Counted from the first letter of the stretch, positions 39,716 to 51,683 are shown. The stretch is DNA of 64,000 nt from Sphingomonas parva (ex Maeng et al. 2020) (GCF_004564275.1 NZ_SPDV01000012.1:1-64000), one strand, 5' to 3'. The notes: generated by a model from the sequence alone, not told the origin. Program-made: numbers and translations.

Positions 39716-40510
39716 ATGCTCCGTTCCTCGACACGTCCGATTGCCGCCGCCGTGATGCTGGCGATGGTTCTCCCGCTCGCCGCCTGCGCCAGCAACGGGA
39801 AGAAGACCCGCGCCGACACGCAATATGTCGCCCGCGACGTCACCACCCTCTACAGCCTCGCCAAGCAGCGGCTGGACGGCGGCCAATATGCGATGGCCGC
39901 GGCGCTGTTCGACGAGGTGGAGCGGCAGCATCCTTATTCCGTCTGGGCGCGGCGCGCGCAGCTGATGAGCGCGTTCAGCTATTACGCGGCGCGCGACTAT
40001 ACCAAGTCGATCGAATCCGCCCGGCGCTTCCTCTCGATCCATCCAGGCAACCGCGACGCGCCCTACGCCCATTATCTGATCGCGCTCTCTTATTACGAGC
40101 AGATCGAGGACGTGACCCGCGACCAGCGGACCACCCGCCAGGCGCTCGACGCGCTGAACGAGCTGGTCCGCCGCTACCCGACGACGCGCTACGCCGCCGA
40201 CGCGCGGCTGAAGATCGATCTCGTCCGCGATCACCTCGCCGGCAAGGAGATGGAGGTCGGCCGCTTCTACCAGCGCCGCGCCCAGTGGCTGGCCGCGGTC
40301 AACCGCTTCCGGGTGGTGATTGACGAATATCAGACCACCAGCCACGCTCCCGAGGCGCTGATGCGGCTGACCGAGAGCTATCTCGCGCTCGGCATCCCCG
40401 AGGAAGCGCGCCGCGCCGCGGCCGTGCTCGGCGCCAATTATCCGAACACCAAATGGTATGAGCGCGCCTACGAGCTGGTGCAGAAGCACGCACCGGCCCC
40501 TGCCGCTTGA
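39716..40510 (+). CDS. bamD: Outer membrane protein assembly factor BamD
   Basis: Lipoprotein of 264 aa in the BAM complex. Signal peptide ends LPLAAC with Cys24 as lipid anchor, followed by TPR repeats: TLYSLAKQRLDGGQYAMAAA, AFSYYAARDYTKSIESARRF and RYPTTRYAADARLKIDLVRD. DHLAGKEMEVGRFYQRRAQW is a family hallmark. ATG at 39716; the upstream open frame is the divergent promoter region. recN follows after a type-B repeat. Confidence 0.95.
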   Translation: MLRSSTRPIAAAVMLAMVLPLAACASNGKKTRADTQYVARDVTTLYSLAKQRLDGGQYAMAAALFDEVERQHPYSVWARRAQLMSAFSYYAARDYTKSIESARRFLSIHPGNRDAPYAHYLIALSYYEQIEDVTRDQRTTRQALDALNELVRRYPTTRYAADARLKIDLVRDHLAGKEMEVGRFYQRRAQWLAAVNRFRVVIDEYQTTSHAPEALMRLTESYLALGIPEEARRAAAVLGANYPNTKWYERAYELVQKHAPAPAA

Positions 40511-40526
40511 GGTGCGCTTCCGGCGC

Positions 40527-40602
40527 CGTCCCGGGGAAAGCCGGGATTTCCCGGAAGGTCACGACATTGCTCGCCGAGACCCCGGCCTTCGCCGGGGTGA
40601 CG
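40527..40602. repeat. Type-B palindromic repeat pair between bamD and recN
   Basis: GTCCCGGGGAAAGCCGGGAT (40529-40548) and ACCCCGGCCTTCGCCGGGGT (40579-40598), the latter followed by GACGG. Same plan as 20319-20430. It separates bamD from recN. Confidence 0.75.
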
Positions 40603-40618
40603 GCCTGAGGGGGCCGTC

Positions 40619-42277
40619 ATGCTGACCGGGCTTTCCATCCGCGACGTCGTCCTGATCGAGAGCCTGGACCTGGAGTTCGGCCCCGGGCTCGGCGTGCTGA
40701 CCGGCGAGACCGGCGCCGGCAAATCGATCCTGCTCGACGCGCTCGGCCTGGCGCTCGGCGCCCGCGCCGACAGCGGCCTCGTCCGCACCGGCCAGGCGCA
40801 GGCGGTGGTCAGCGTCAGCTTCGAGCTGCCCGCCGGCCATGCCGCGCACGAGCTGCTGCGCGAGAACGGCCTCGCCGGCGAGCCGGGCGAGCCGCTGGTG
40901 ATCCGCCGCATCGTCAAGGCCGACGGCGGCAGTCGCGCCCTGGTCAACGATCAGTCCGCCTCGGTCGGCCTGCTGCGCGAGCTCGGCGCCAGCCTGGTCG
41001 AGATCCACGGCCAGCACGACGACCGGGGTCTGCTCAACGCGCGCGGCCACCGCGCCTTGCTCGACACGTTCGGCGGAATCGACACCCGCGAGGCGGAGCG
41101 GCTCTACCGCGGCTGGCGCGAGGCGGAAGACGCGCTCGCCCGCGCCCGCGACGCGCTCGATGCAGCGGAGCGTGACCGCGAGTTCGTCGAGCATGCCTCG
41201 GCCGAGCTCGGCCGCCTGGCGCCGCAGGCCGGCGAGGAGGAGGAGCTGGCCGCGCTCCGCGCCAATATGCAGAAAGGCGCGCGGCTTGCCGAGGACATCG
41301 CCGCAGTCGGCCAGTATCTCGACGGATCGGACGGCGGCCTGTCACTGCTCCGCCAGGCCGCGCGGCGGCTCGAGCGGATCGCCGACCAGCACGATCGGCT
41401 CGGCGAGGCGCTCGCGGCGCTCGACCGGGCGCTGATCGAGGCGTCCGATGCCGAGGACCGGCTCGCCGAAGCGGCGGACGCGCTCGCCTACGATCCGGCC
41501 CGGCTCGAGGAGGCGGAAGCGCGGCTGTTCGAAATCCGGGCGGTGGCGCGCAAGCACCGCGTAGATCCCGATGCGCTGCCGGCGCTCGCCGAGGAGCTCG
41601 CCGCCAAGCTGGCGGCGCTAGAGGCGGGGACGCGCAGCCTCGACCGGCTCGAGCAGGCGGTGGCGGAGGCGCATTCCGCCTATCGGGCCGCCGCCGCGGC
41701 GCTTTCCGTGCAGCGCCACGCCGCCGCCGAGCGACTCGACGCCGCCGTGGCGCGCGAGCTCGCGCCGCTGAAGCTCGATGCCGCCCAGTTCCGCACGGTG
41801 GTCGAGACGCTGGCCGAGGCGCAGTGGAGCCCGCTCGGCCAGGACCGGGTGGAGTTCGAGATCTCGACCAACCCCGGCGCGCCGTTCGCGCCGCTCGCCA
41901 AGATCGCCAGCGGCGGCGAGCTCTCCCGCTTCATCCTGGCGCTGAAGGTGGCGCTGGCCGAGCGCGGCGGCGCGGCGACGATGATCTTCGACGAGATCGA
42001 CCGCGGCGTCGGCGGCGCGGTGGCGAGCGCGATCGGCGAGCGCCTTCATCGCCTCTCCGACAGCGCGCAATTGCTGGTCGTCACCCACAGCCCGCAGGTC
42101 GCCGCGCGCGGCAACCGCCACTTCTTCATCGAGAAGAGCCACGGCCTCGTCACCCGCACCAGCGTCCAGTTGCTCGACGACAGCCGCCGGCGCGAGGAGA
42201 TCGCGCGCATGCTCTCGGGTGCCGAAGTGACCGACGAAGCCCGAGCGCAGGCCGGACGGCTGCTGGAGGCGGCATGA
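40619..42277 (+). CDS. recN: DNA repair protein RecN
   Basis: SMC-like ATPase of 552 aa that acts at double-strand breaks. Walker A GVLTGETGAGKSILLDALGL near residue 30, long coiled-coil arms in the middle (ALARARDALDAAERDREFVE, KLAALEAGTRSLDRLEQAVA), C-terminal ABC signature ASGGELSRFILALK and Walker B MIFDEIDRGVGG, with VVTHSPQVAA. Stop overlaps the next gene's ATG (ATGA). Confidence 0.96.
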   Translation: MLTGLSIRDVVLIESLDLEFGPGLGVLTGETGAGKSILLDALGLALGARADSGLVRTGQAQAVVSVSFELPAGHAAHELLRENGLAGEPGEPLVIRRIVKADGGSRALVNDQSASVGLLRELGASLVEIHGQHDDRGLLNARGHRALLDTFGGIDTREAERLYRGWREAEDALARARDALDAAERDREFVEHASAELGRLAPQAGEEEELAALRANMQKGARLAEDIAAVGQYLDGSDGGLSLLRQAARRLERIADQHDRLGEALAALDRALIEASDAEDRLAEAADALAYDPARLEEAEARLFEIRAVARKHRVDPDALPALAEELAAKLAALEAGTRSLDRLEQAVAEAHSAYRAAAAALSVQRHAAAERLDAAVARELAPLKLDAAQFRTVVETLAEAQWSPLGQDRVEFEISTNPGAPFAPLAKIASGGELSRFILALKVALAERGGAATMIFDEIDRGVGGAVASAIGERLHRLSDSAQLLVVTHSPQVAARGNRHFFIEKSHGLVTRTSVQLLDDSRRREEIARMLSGAEVTDEARAQAGRLLEAA

Positions 42278-42987
42278 TCACGACGCGGACCGTCGGCCAC
42301 GCGCACGACGGCACCGCGCTGGAGGGGGTGCTCGCCGTCGACCAGGGCGCCGGACCGCGCCCCGCGGTGATCGTGCTGCACACGTTCGCGGGTCGCGGCG
42401 AGAACGAGGTCGCGGTGGCCGGGCGGCTCGCCGGCCTCGGCTATGCCGGCTTCGCCGCCGATCTCTACGGCAAGGGCGTGCTCGGCCGGACGCGCGAGGA
42501 GAGCTCGGCGCTGATGCGGCCGTTTCTCGACGACCGGGCGAGGCTGCAGGACAGGATGCTGGCGATCGTCGAGGCGGTGCGGGCGCTTCCCGAAGTCGAC
42601 GCGACCCGGGTGGCGGCGATCGGCTATTGCTTCGGCGGGCTGTGCGTCCTCGATCTCGCCCGCACCGGCGCCGACGTGCGCGGCGTCGCCAGCTTCCACG
42701 GCCTGTTCGGCGCGCCCGGCAACCGGGAGGGGACGCCGATCCGGGCGAAGGTCGTCGCCTATCACGGCTGGGACGATCCGATGGTGCCGCCGGAGGCGGT
42801 CACCGCCCTCGCCGCGGAGCTGAGCGCCGCCGGCGCCGACTGGCAGATCCACGGCTACGGCGGCACGATGCACGGCTTCACCAACCCCAAGGCCAACGCG
42901 CCGGAGAACGGGGTGCTGTACAATGCGGTGGCGGCACGGCGCTCGTGGGAAAGCCTCAAGCTGTTCCTCGCGGAGTGCTTTTCCTAA
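42274..42987 (+). CDS. Dienelactone hydrolase family protein
   Basis: Alpha/beta-hydrolase of 237 aa. The nucleophile elbow is GYCFGGLCVL (Cys as in dienelactone hydrolases), Asp is in GWDDPMVPPEA and His in TMHGFTNPKA, and the loop AVIVLHTFAGRGENEV precedes it. Function outside chlorocatechol pathways is usually unknown and no aromatic catabolism genes are nearby. It overlaps recN by 4 nt, so it is co-translated with a repair gene, with no obvious functional link. Confidence 0.88.
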   Translation: MITTRTVGHAHDGTALEGVLAVDQGAGPRPAVIVLHTFAGRGENEVAVAGRLAGLGYAGFAADLYGKGVLGRTREESSALMRPFLDDRARLQDRMLAIVEAVRALPEVDATRVAAIGYCFGGLCVLDLARTGADVRGVASFHGLFGAPGNREGTPIRAKVVAYHGWDDPMVPPEAVTALAAELSAAGADWQIHGYGGTMHGFTNPKANAPENGVLYNAVAARRSWESLKLFLAECFS

Positions 42988-45213
<2,226 letters not shown>

Positions 45214-45296
45214 AGACGCGCATTTTTTGCGCGGGTGCATTGCCTGGCTAACACAGTCGGTGCTATGGCTCCCGGGTCAACAGGGGAACAGGCGGC

Positions 45297-45749
45297 ATGC
45301 GCACCGAGATCGTCGATCATGAACTGAAGGCGCAAGCCTATACGGTCGAGGTGCTCGGTCCGGAGACTCCGCCGCCGGTTCTGGAGCGTCTCCACGCCCT
45401 GGTCCGCAAGGGCTATCGGCCGGAGATCGGAAAGGACACCGAGACCGACATCATCGTCCTGCGTCACCTCGGCAAGGCCCCCGATCTGGTCCTGCACAGC
45501 GACGGGCTGGTCGAACCTTATGGGGGCCGCTGGGCGCGCCACAAAAGGCACATCGTGCCGCCGGTGCCGTTCGGCGCCGCCGACCTCGGCGAGCAGCTGC
45601 GCTTCATGCGCTTCCTGGACACCATTCCGCGCGCCAGCCTGCGCGACCGCACGCGGCGGTTCCGGCACAAATACGTCTACTTCCCGGTGGTGTTCGCGAT
45701 CCTGCTCGGCATCCACCTCGCCTTCACGGCGATGATCATCGACGGTTGA
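45297..45749 (+). CDS. Conserved hypothetical protein with C-terminal membrane segment
   Basis: 150 aa. The first 115 residues are soluble and charged (VLERLHALVRKGYRPEIGKD, PDLVLHSDGLVEPYGGRWAR); the end has one membrane segment (YVYFPVVFAILLGIHLAFTA) preceded by Arg-rich DRTRRFRHK, which predicts a cytoplasmic N-terminus. No known domain recognised. ATG follows ACAGGGGAACAGGCGGC. It lies between ligA and the converging prmA. Confidence 0.75.
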   Translation: MRTEIVDHELKAQAYTVEVLGPETPPPVLERLHALVRKGYRPEIGKDTETDIIVLRHLGKAPDLVLHSDGLVEPYGGRWARHKRHIVPPVPFGAADLGEQLRFMRFLDTIPRASLRDRTRRFRHKYVYFPVVFAILLGIHLAFTAMIIDG

Positions 45750-45831
45750 TGATCAGGTGCAGCCTGCTCCCAGCAGGCTGCAGTCGTGCCGGGGGCACGA
45801 CGGCCTGATCATTCCCCGCGAGCGGGGAGGA
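45750..45831. repeat. Type-E three-way-junction repeat plus type-A hairpin
   Basis: Outer arms TGATCAGG (45750-45757) and CCTGATCA (45804-45811) enclose two perfect hairpins, GCAGCCTGCT-ccc-AGCAGGCTGC (45759-45781) and GTCGTGCC-ggg-GGCACGAC (45783-45801). A type-A CCCCG-cgag-CGGGG hairpin follows (45814-45827), and its GGAGGA edge touches the prmA stop. It lies between convergent genes. Confidence 0.7.
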
Positions 45832-46794
45832 TCAGCGCCAGCCGAGCGACTTGCGCTTGCGCATGACCAGGGTCGGCCATTCGCCATGCTGGACGCGGAA
45901 GCCCAGCATCAGGCCGTGCCGGCGGTAGGCGGCGGCGACCGCTCCGGCGTGGCTGTCGAGCAGGCCGGCGAGGATCAGCCGGCCGCCGGCTTCCAGCGCC
46001 TTGGAGACCGAGGGCGCGAGCTCGATCAGCGGCCCGGCGAGGATGTTGGCGATGATCAGATCGTAGGGCGCGCGCTGGCGCAGCCGGCCGTGCTCGAGCC
46101 CGGCGGCGACAGCGAGCTCGACATGGCCCGGGCCGCGGCCGACGCGGATCTGGTTGATCGCCGCATTCTCCTCGGTGACCTCGATCGAGACGGGATCGAT
46201 GTCCGACGCGGCGGCGCGCGCAGTCGGCCACAGGCGCATCGCCGCGAAGGCGAGCAGGCCGGTGCCGGTGCCGAGGTCGAGCAGGTTTGAGACGCGGATG
46301 CCCTGGTCCTTGAGCTTGCTGAGAGCGACGAGGCAGCCGCTGGTCGTCTCGTGCTGGCCGGTGCCGAAGGCGCGGCCGGCATCGATCTCGAATGCGATCG
46401 AATCGGCCGGCACCTTGTCGCGATGGGCCGGCGTGTGGACGAAGAAGTGTCCGGCCTGGATCGGCTCCAGGCCCTGCTGGCTGAGCGTCACCCAGTCGCG
46501 CGCCTCGACTCTCTCCACGGTCGGGGCAGCGCCGGCGGAGCTCGGCGCCAGCGCCTGCAGCATCGCCAGCATCTCGGCCGTCGGCTCGGCGGCGAAATAG
46601 GCGTCGAGCCGCCATTCGTCGGGCCGCGCCGGATCGGGCTCGCTCGACATCAGCACCGGTGGCTCGTCGAGCAAGGCGAGCGGCGAGATGTCCTCCTGCA
46701 GCGCCTCGGCCTCGGCCTTGGAGCAGGGCAAGGAGGCCTTCCAGCTGCCGGCCCCGTCCTCGGCCTGCTCCGCCGTCCGCGACCTAGCGGACAT
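45832..46794 (-). CDS. prmA: Ribosomal protein L11 methyltransferase
   Basis: 320 aa, SAM-dependent trimethylase of L11. The N-terminal substrate-recognition domain is loosely conserved; the C-terminal SAM domain has LLDLGTGTGLLAFAAMRLWP, SDIDPVSIEVTEENAAINQI and YDLIIANILAGPLIELAP (NPPY-like catalytic loop, here NILAG), plus AFGTGQHETTSGCLVAL. The start overlaps the end of the SDR gene by 11 nt, so they are likely co-translated. Confidence 0.94.
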   Translation of the reverse strand: MSARSRTAEQAEDGAGSWKASLPCSKAEAEALQEDISPLALLDEPPVLMSSEPDPARPDEWRLDAYFAAEPTAEMLAMLQALAPSSAGAAPTVERVEARDWVTLSQQGLEPIQAGHFFVHTPAHRDKVPADSIAFEIDAGRAFGTGQHETTSGCLVALSKLKDQGIRVSNLLDLGTGTGLLAFAAMRLWPTARAAASDIDPVSIEVTEENAAINQIRVGRGPGHVELAVAAGLEHGRLRQRAPYDLIIANILAGPLIELAPSVSKALEAGGRLILAGLLDSHAGAVAAAYRRHGLMLGFRVQHGEWPTLVMRKRKSLGWR

Positions 46795-47491
46795 AAGAGG
46801 CGCCGTTGACGTCGATCACCGCGCCGGTCGCCGAGTCCGGCGCATCGATCGCGAACCAGCGGACCGTCTCGGCGACCTCGTCGACGCCGGCGACGCGGCC
46901 GAGCGGGATATCGGCGAGCAACTTGTCGCCGCCGCGGCTCTCCAGATAATCCTCGGCCATGCCGGTCATGGTGAAGCCGGGGCAGACCGCGAAAGCGAGG
47001 ATGTTCTCGGCCGCATAGCCGCGGGCGATCGACTTGGTCATGCCCATCATGCCGGCCTTGGACGCGGCATAATGCCAATGGTTCGGCGAATCGCCGCGAT
47101 AGGCGGCGCGGCTGGCGACGTTGACGATCCGTCCGCCCTGGCCGTGGTCGCGGAAGTGGCGGACGGCGAGGCGGCAGAGCTCGGCCGCGGCGGTGAGGTT
47201 GACGCGCATCGTCCGCTCCCAGGCGGCGACCCATTCGTCATGCTCGGCCTGGATCGGCGCCGGCTCGAAGATGCCGGCATTGTTGACCAGCACGTCGATC
47301 CGCCCGCCGAGCCGCTGCAGCGCCTCGCTCCACAAGGCCTCGGCGGCGCCGGGCCGGTCGAGATCGGCGGCGATCATGCCGTCGCCGCCGCGGGTGGAGT
47401 GGCCGACGACATTGTGGCCGGCGAGCGAGCCGAGGATCGCTTCGCCGATGCCCCGGCTGGTGCCGGTGACGAGGATGTTGCGCTGGGTCAT
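46784..47491 (-). CDS. SDR-family oxidoreductase
   Basis: 235 aa, Rossmann-fold dehydrogenase with TGTSRGIGEAILGSLAG, LVNNAGIFEPAP, Ser in VNVASRAAYRG and the catalytic Tyr/Lys in HYAASKAGMMG. Substrate unknown; lipid, sugar or alcohol oxidation are all possible. The frame is open upstream through the chemoreceptor region, but the ATG at 47491 gives the TGxxxGIG N-terminus. Followed by prmA. Confidence 0.9.
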   Translation of the reverse strand: MTQRNILVTGTSRGIGEAILGSLAGHNVVGHSTRGGDGMIAADLDRPGAAEALWSEALQRLGGRIDVLVNNAGIFEPAPIQAEHDEWVAAWERTMRVNLTAAAELCRLAVRHFRDHGQGGRIVNVASRAAYRGDSPNHWHYAASKAGMMGMTKSIARGYAAENILAFAVCPGFTMTGMAEDYLESRGGDKLLADIPLGRVAGVDEVAETVRWFAIDAPDSATGAVIDVNGASYVR

Positions 47492-47518
47492 GTGCCGCGG
47501 ACTAGCGGCAGCGCGGGA

Positions 47519-47655
47519 CGGTTGGAAGGGGGTAGGGGCCCTCACCCTCCCACCCGGCTGCGCCGGGCGGGCCCCTCCCTCTCGCCTGAAGGGAGAGGGG
47601 GGCTGGGCCTGATCGTCGCCCCCTCTCCCGCTTGGGGAGAGGGAGGGTGAGGGAC
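47519..47655. repeat. Type-C palindromic repeats
   Basis: CCCTCTCGCCTGAAGGGAGAGGGG (47577-47601) and CCCCCTCTCCCGCTTGGGGAGAGGGAGGG (47622-47649), with CCCTCACCCTCCCACCCGGC on the left. The right edge is 7 nt from the chemoreceptor stop. Related blocks are at 17012, 28214 and 54630. Confidence 0.65.
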
Positions 47656-48943
47656 CTAGGCCGCGAAGCCGTTGACGAACTGGGTGGTGGCGGCCTTGAA
47701 GCGGGCCATCTGCTCGTCGACATGGCCGAAATTCTTCGTCAGCCCGTCGATCTCGCTGGCGACCGTCTCGGTGTCCTGCCGGATCGCGGCGATCGTCGAG
47801 GACATCGAGTCGGCGGCGAGGGCGGTCTCGTCGACGGCGGCGGTGATCATCGTCACGGTCTGCGCCTGCACCTCCATCGCCTCGCGAATGCGGTCGGCGG
47901 AATGCTGGACCTCCTCGACCGTGGTCTGGATCGAGCCGTTGGCGGCGAGAGTCGACTTGGCGGCCTGCTGGATGGCGGCGATCTTGCCGGCGATGTCGTC
48001 GGTCGCGCGCGCCGTCTGGCTGGCGAGCGACTTCACCTCCTGGGCGACGACGGCGAAGCCGCGGCCGGCGTCGCCGGCGCGGGCCGCCTCGATCGTCGCG
48101 TTGAGCGCGAGCAGGTTGGTCTGGCCGGCGATGTCGCGGATCAGGCCGAGGATCGATTCGATCGCGCCGACGTGGGAGGAGAGCGCCTGGCTGACCTGGA
48201 CGGCCTGGAAGGCTTGGTCGCCGGCGCGAGTCGCGACGCCGGCGGCGACCTCGACCTCGTTGCGGGCGTCCTCGATCGCGCGGATCAGGCCCGCCGCGGT
48301 CTGGGCGGCCTCGCGCATGGCGAGCGCCGACTGCTCGGCCGCCGCGGCGACCTCGCTGGTCTTGCCGAGCATGCCCCGCGCCGCCGCCGAGGCGTCGGAG
48401 GCCTGGGCGCGCAGCATCTGGCTGTCCGAGGCGGTGCGCTCGGCGACGCTGACGATCTCCTTGCTGAACTGGGCGGAACTGGGCGGCGAACACCTCGGCC
48501 TCGAGCAGGGTGCAGGCGGTGAGGCAGCGGCCGAAGCGGGCGAGGCGCTCGACATCCTCTCCGGTGTCCTCGATGACGACGGCATGCGCTTCCTGCGCGG
48601 CGGCGCTGACCGAGGAGAGCAGGGTGGTGAGCGAGATGTCGCGCTTCGCGGCGTCGCGGATGAAGCCGGCGGCGGTGTCCGCCCATGCCTGCCCGCTCAG
48701 ATTGCTGTGCTTGGTGACGAGATAGGCCTGGATCATCGGGACGAGCGTGTCGAGCTCTTCGGCGGTGAATCGCGTCGGCCCGACATGCGCCTCGCCGAGA
48801 TGCGTGACGAACGCCCGGGCGATCCGCTCGCCCTGGGCGGTGAACAGCGCGACCAGCTCGCGACAGCCCTCGGTCAGGCTCCCATCCGGATCGAATCGTC
48901 CGATCCGCTCCTGCAGCTGCACCGCCCCCTGTTCCGTCGCCAT
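47656..48943 (-). pseudogene. Soluble methyl-accepting chemotaxis protein, frameshifted by a 10-bp tandem duplication
   Basis: The 5' half (48943 to about 48476) encodes a helical sensor of about 155 aa without membrane segments, in the position of a protoglobin-type sensor, though I cannot assign a haem ligand. The 3' half encodes a typical MCP signalling hairpin: [37 protein letters not shown]. The halves are in different frames. CGCCCAGTTC occurs twice in tandem (minus strand, 48485-48466); removing one copy restores [16 protein letters not shown]. So this is a recent slippage or an assembly error, not an old pseudogene. The MCP frame also reads on into the SDR gene by chance. Confidence 0.85.
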
Positions 48944-49092
48944 GAATATCCCCGTTGATCAGACCTGGTCCGAAAGGCCACTTTCCTGAAGCCAAAGGTT
49001 TAACATCGCGTTAGCCATCGGGACCGCATCGCCCGCTTGTCTCCCGCTCCTCGCTTTCCTAAGAGCGGCCGGTCTTCAGGGAGCTTCGCCTC

Positions 49093-49485
49093 ATGCACCG
49101 CAATCCATCGCGTCCGCTCTCGCCGCATCTCACGATCTGGCGATGGGGGCCGCACATGCTGGTCTCGATCCTTCACCGCGTGACGGGGAGCGGCCTCGCC
49201 ACGATCGGCGCCGCCGCCCTGGTGTGGTGGCTGGCCGCGGCGGCGAGCGGCCCCGAGGCCTATGGGACCTTCGTGTCCTGGGCGACGAGCTGGATCGGCA
49301 TCGTCATCGGGGTCGGCCTTTCCTGGGCCTTCTTCCAGCACACGCTCTCCGGCATCCGCCACCTGGTGATGGACATCGGCGCCGGCTTCGAGCTGTCGAC
49401 CAACAAATTCTGGGCGAACATGACCCTGGTCGGCTCGGCACTGCTGACCGCCTTGTTCTGGTTCGTCGTCCTGGGGGTGAAGTGA
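49093..49485 (+). CDS. sdhC: Succinate dehydrogenase cytochrome b556 subunit
   Basis: 130 aa, membrane anchor that binds quinone and haem. Family signs are RPLSPHLTIWRWGPHMLVSI, SILHRVTGSGLA (quinone-site Ser/Arg region) and the haem-ligand area FFQHTLSGIRHLVMD, with three membrane helices. Its TGA overlaps the sdhD ATG by one base. Confidence 0.94.
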   Translation: MHRNPSRPLSPHLTIWRWGPHMLVSILHRVTGSGLATIGAAALVWWLAAAASGPEAYGTFVSWATSWIGIVIGVGLSWAFFQHTLSGIRHLVMDIGAGFELSTNKFWANMTLVGSALLTALFWFVVLGVK

Positions 49486-49880
49486 TGCGGATGGAAACCC
49501 CTCTCAGCCGCGTCCGCGGCCTCGGCTCGGCCCGCTCGGGCGCGCATCACTGGTGGCTGGAGCGGCTGACCTCGATCGCGGCGTTCGTGCTGTTCGTATG
49601 GCTGATCGCCTCGATCCTGCGGCTGCCCTCGCTCGACTACGGCACCGTCACCGCCTGGCTGCGCGATCCGATCGCCGCCGTGCCGATGCTGCTGCTGATC
49701 GTCACCACCTTCTGGCATCTGAAGCTCGGCATGCAGGTGGTGATCGAGGACTATGTCCACGAGGAGGGCATGAAGCTCTTCTCGATCGTGCTGCTCAACT
49801 TCTTCACGATCGCGGGCGCCGCGCTCGCCTTCTTCTCTGTGCTCAAGATCGCCTTCGGCGGGGACGCTTCCAATGGCTGA
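49485..49880 (+). CDS. sdhD: Succinate dehydrogenase hydrophobic anchor subunit
   Basis: 131 aa with three membrane helices. Recognised by [40 protein letters not shown] and its place between sdhC and sdhA. The His in [11 protein letters not shown] is the usual haem ligand position. Starts at TGATG, a one-base overlap with sdhC, and overlaps sdhA by 8 nt. Confidence 0.92.
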   Translation: MRMETPLSRVRGLGSARSGAHHWWLERLTSIAAFVLFVWLIASILRLPSLDYGTVTAWLRDPIAAVPMLLLIVTTFWHLKLGMQVVIEDYVHEEGMKLFSIVLLNFFTIAGAALAFFSVLKIAFGGDASNG

Positions 49881-51660
49881 GGCCTACAAGATCATCGACC
49901 ATGCCTATGACGTCGTCGTCGTCGGCGCCGGCGGCTCCGGCCTCCGCGCGACGATGGGCGCCGCCGAAAAGGGCCTGAAGACCGCCTGCATCACCAAGGT
50001 CTTCCCGACCCGAAGCCATACCGTCGCGGCGCAGGGCGGCATCGCCGCCTCGCTCGGCAACATGGGCCCGGACCATTGGACCTGGCACATGTACGACACG
50101 GTCAAGGGCTCCGACTGGCTCGGCGACCAGGACGCGATCGAATATCTCTGCCGCGAGGCGCCGGCCGCGGTCTACGAGCTCGAGCATTTCGGCGTGCCGT
50201 TCAGCCGCACCCAGGAAGGCCGCATCTACCAGCGCGCGTTCGGCGGCATGATGCAGAACATGGGCGCCGGCCCGCCCGCGCAGCGCACCTGCGCCGCCGC
50301 CGACCGCACCGGCCACGCCATGCTCCACGCGCTCTACCAGCAGAGCCTGAAGTACGACGCCGATTTCTTCATCGAATATTTCGCCATCGACCTGATCATG
50401 GAGAATGGCGAATGCCGGGGTGTGATCGCCCTGTGCATGGAGGACGGCACGATCCACCGCTTCCGCAGCCATGCCGTGGTGCTCGCCACCGGCGGCTACG
50501 GCCGCGCCTATTTCTCGGCGACCTCGGCCCACACCTGCACCGGCGACGGCAATGCGATGGTGCTGCGCGCCGGCCTCCCGCTGCAGGACATGGAGTTCGT
50601 CCAGTTCCACCCGACAGGCATCTACGGCGCCGGCGTGCTGATCACCGAAGGCGCGCGCGGCGAGGGCGGCTACCTGACCAACTCCGAGGGCGAGCGCTTC
50701 ATGGAGCGCTACGCGCCGAGCGCCAAGGATCTCGCCAGCCGCGACGTCGTCTCGCGCTCGATGGCAATGGAGATCCGCGAGGGCCGCGGCGTCGGAAAGG
50801 AGAAGGACCATATCTACCTTCACCTCGACCATATTGACGCCAAGATCCTGGCCGAGCGTCTGCCGGGCATCACCGAGACCGGCAAGATCTTCGCCGGCGT
50901 CGACCTGACCCGCCAGCCGCTGCCGGTGGTCCCGACCGTCCATTACAACATGGGCGGCATCCCGACCAATTATCACGGCGAGGTGGTGACGCTGAAGGAC
51001 GGCAATCCGGACAGCGTCGTCCCCGGCCTGTTCGCGGTGGGCGAGGCGGCGTGCGTCTCGGTCCACGGCGCCAACCGCCTCGGCTCGAACAGCCTGATCG
51101 ATCTGGTCGTGTTCGGCCGCGCCACCGGCCACCGGCTCGGCGACATCGTCAAGCCGGGCAGCGCGCTCCCGCCGGCGCCGAAGGGCTCGGAAGAGTTCGC
51201 GCTCTCGCGTCTCGACCGCTTCCGCTTCGCCAAGGGCGGCAGCCCGACCGCGACGATCCGCAACCGCATGCAGCGCACGATGCAGGCCGATTGCGCGGTG
51301 TTCCGCACCGAGGCGACGCTCGAGGAAGGCAAGACGCGGATCGACGAGATCTACAAGCAGATGGCGGATATCGACGTCACCGACCGCAGCCTGGTCTGGA
51401 ACACCGATCTGATCGAGACGATGGAGCTCGACAATCTGATCGGCCAGGCGGTGGTGACGATGCACAGCGCCGCCAACCGCAAGGAGAGCCGCGGCGCGCA
51501 CATGCACGAGGATTATCCGAACCGCGACGACGTCAACTGGCTGAAGCACACGGTGACGTGGTTCGATCAGGGCAAGGTGACGATCGATTATCGCCCGGTG
51601 CACGAATACACGCTCACCGACGAGATCGAGTACATCAAGCCCAAGGCGCGCGTGTACTGA
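49873..51660 (+). CDS. sdhA: Succinate dehydrogenase flavoprotein subunit
   Basis: 595 aa, covalent-FAD subunit that oxidises succinate to fumarate. FAD loop [20 protein letters not shown], the FAD-attachment His in [11 protein letters not shown], substrate loop [20 protein letters not shown], and [19 protein letters not shown]. It overlaps sdhD by 8 nt. A terminator hairpin follows at 51684, and sdhB is not downstream as it often is in relatives. Confidence 0.97.
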   Translation: MAEAYKIIDHAYDVVVVGAGGSGLRATMGAAEKGLKTACITKVFPTRSHTVAAQGGIAASLGNMGPDHWTWHMYDTVKGSDWLGDQDAIEYLCREAPAAVYELEHFGVPFSRTQEGRIYQRAFGGMMQNMGAGPPAQRTCAAADRTGHAMLHALYQQSLKYDADFFIEYFAIDLIMENGECRGVIALCMEDGTIHRFRSHAVVLATGGYGRAYFSATSAHTCTGDGNAMVLRAGLPLQDMEFVQFHPTGIYGAGVLITEGARGEGGYLTNSEGERFMERYAPSAKDLASRDVVSRSMAMEIREGRGVGKEKDHIYLHLDHIDAKILAERLPGITETGKIFAGVDLTRQPLPVVPTVHYNMGGIPTNYHGEVVTLKDGNPDSVVPGLFAVGEAACVSVHGANRLGSNSLIDLVVFGRATGHRLGDIVKPGSALPPAPKGSEEFALSRLDRFRFAKGGSPTATIRNRMQRTMQADCAVFRTEATLEEGKTRIDEIYKQMADIDVTDRSLVWNTDLIETMELDNLIGQAVVTMHSAANRKESRGAHMHEDYPNRDDVNWLKHTVTWFDQGKVTIDYRPVHEYTLTDEIEYIKPKARVY

Positions 51661-51683
51661 GGCGCGCCACGCGCTGAATCACA

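Noticed and set aside
46784..48943. A 719-aa frame that looks like a chemoreceptor sensor fused to an SDR enzyme
   Set aside because: The middle is the MCP region read in the wrong frame after the 10-bp duplication, plus repeat DNA; the SDR has its own ATG and family N-terminus at 47491.
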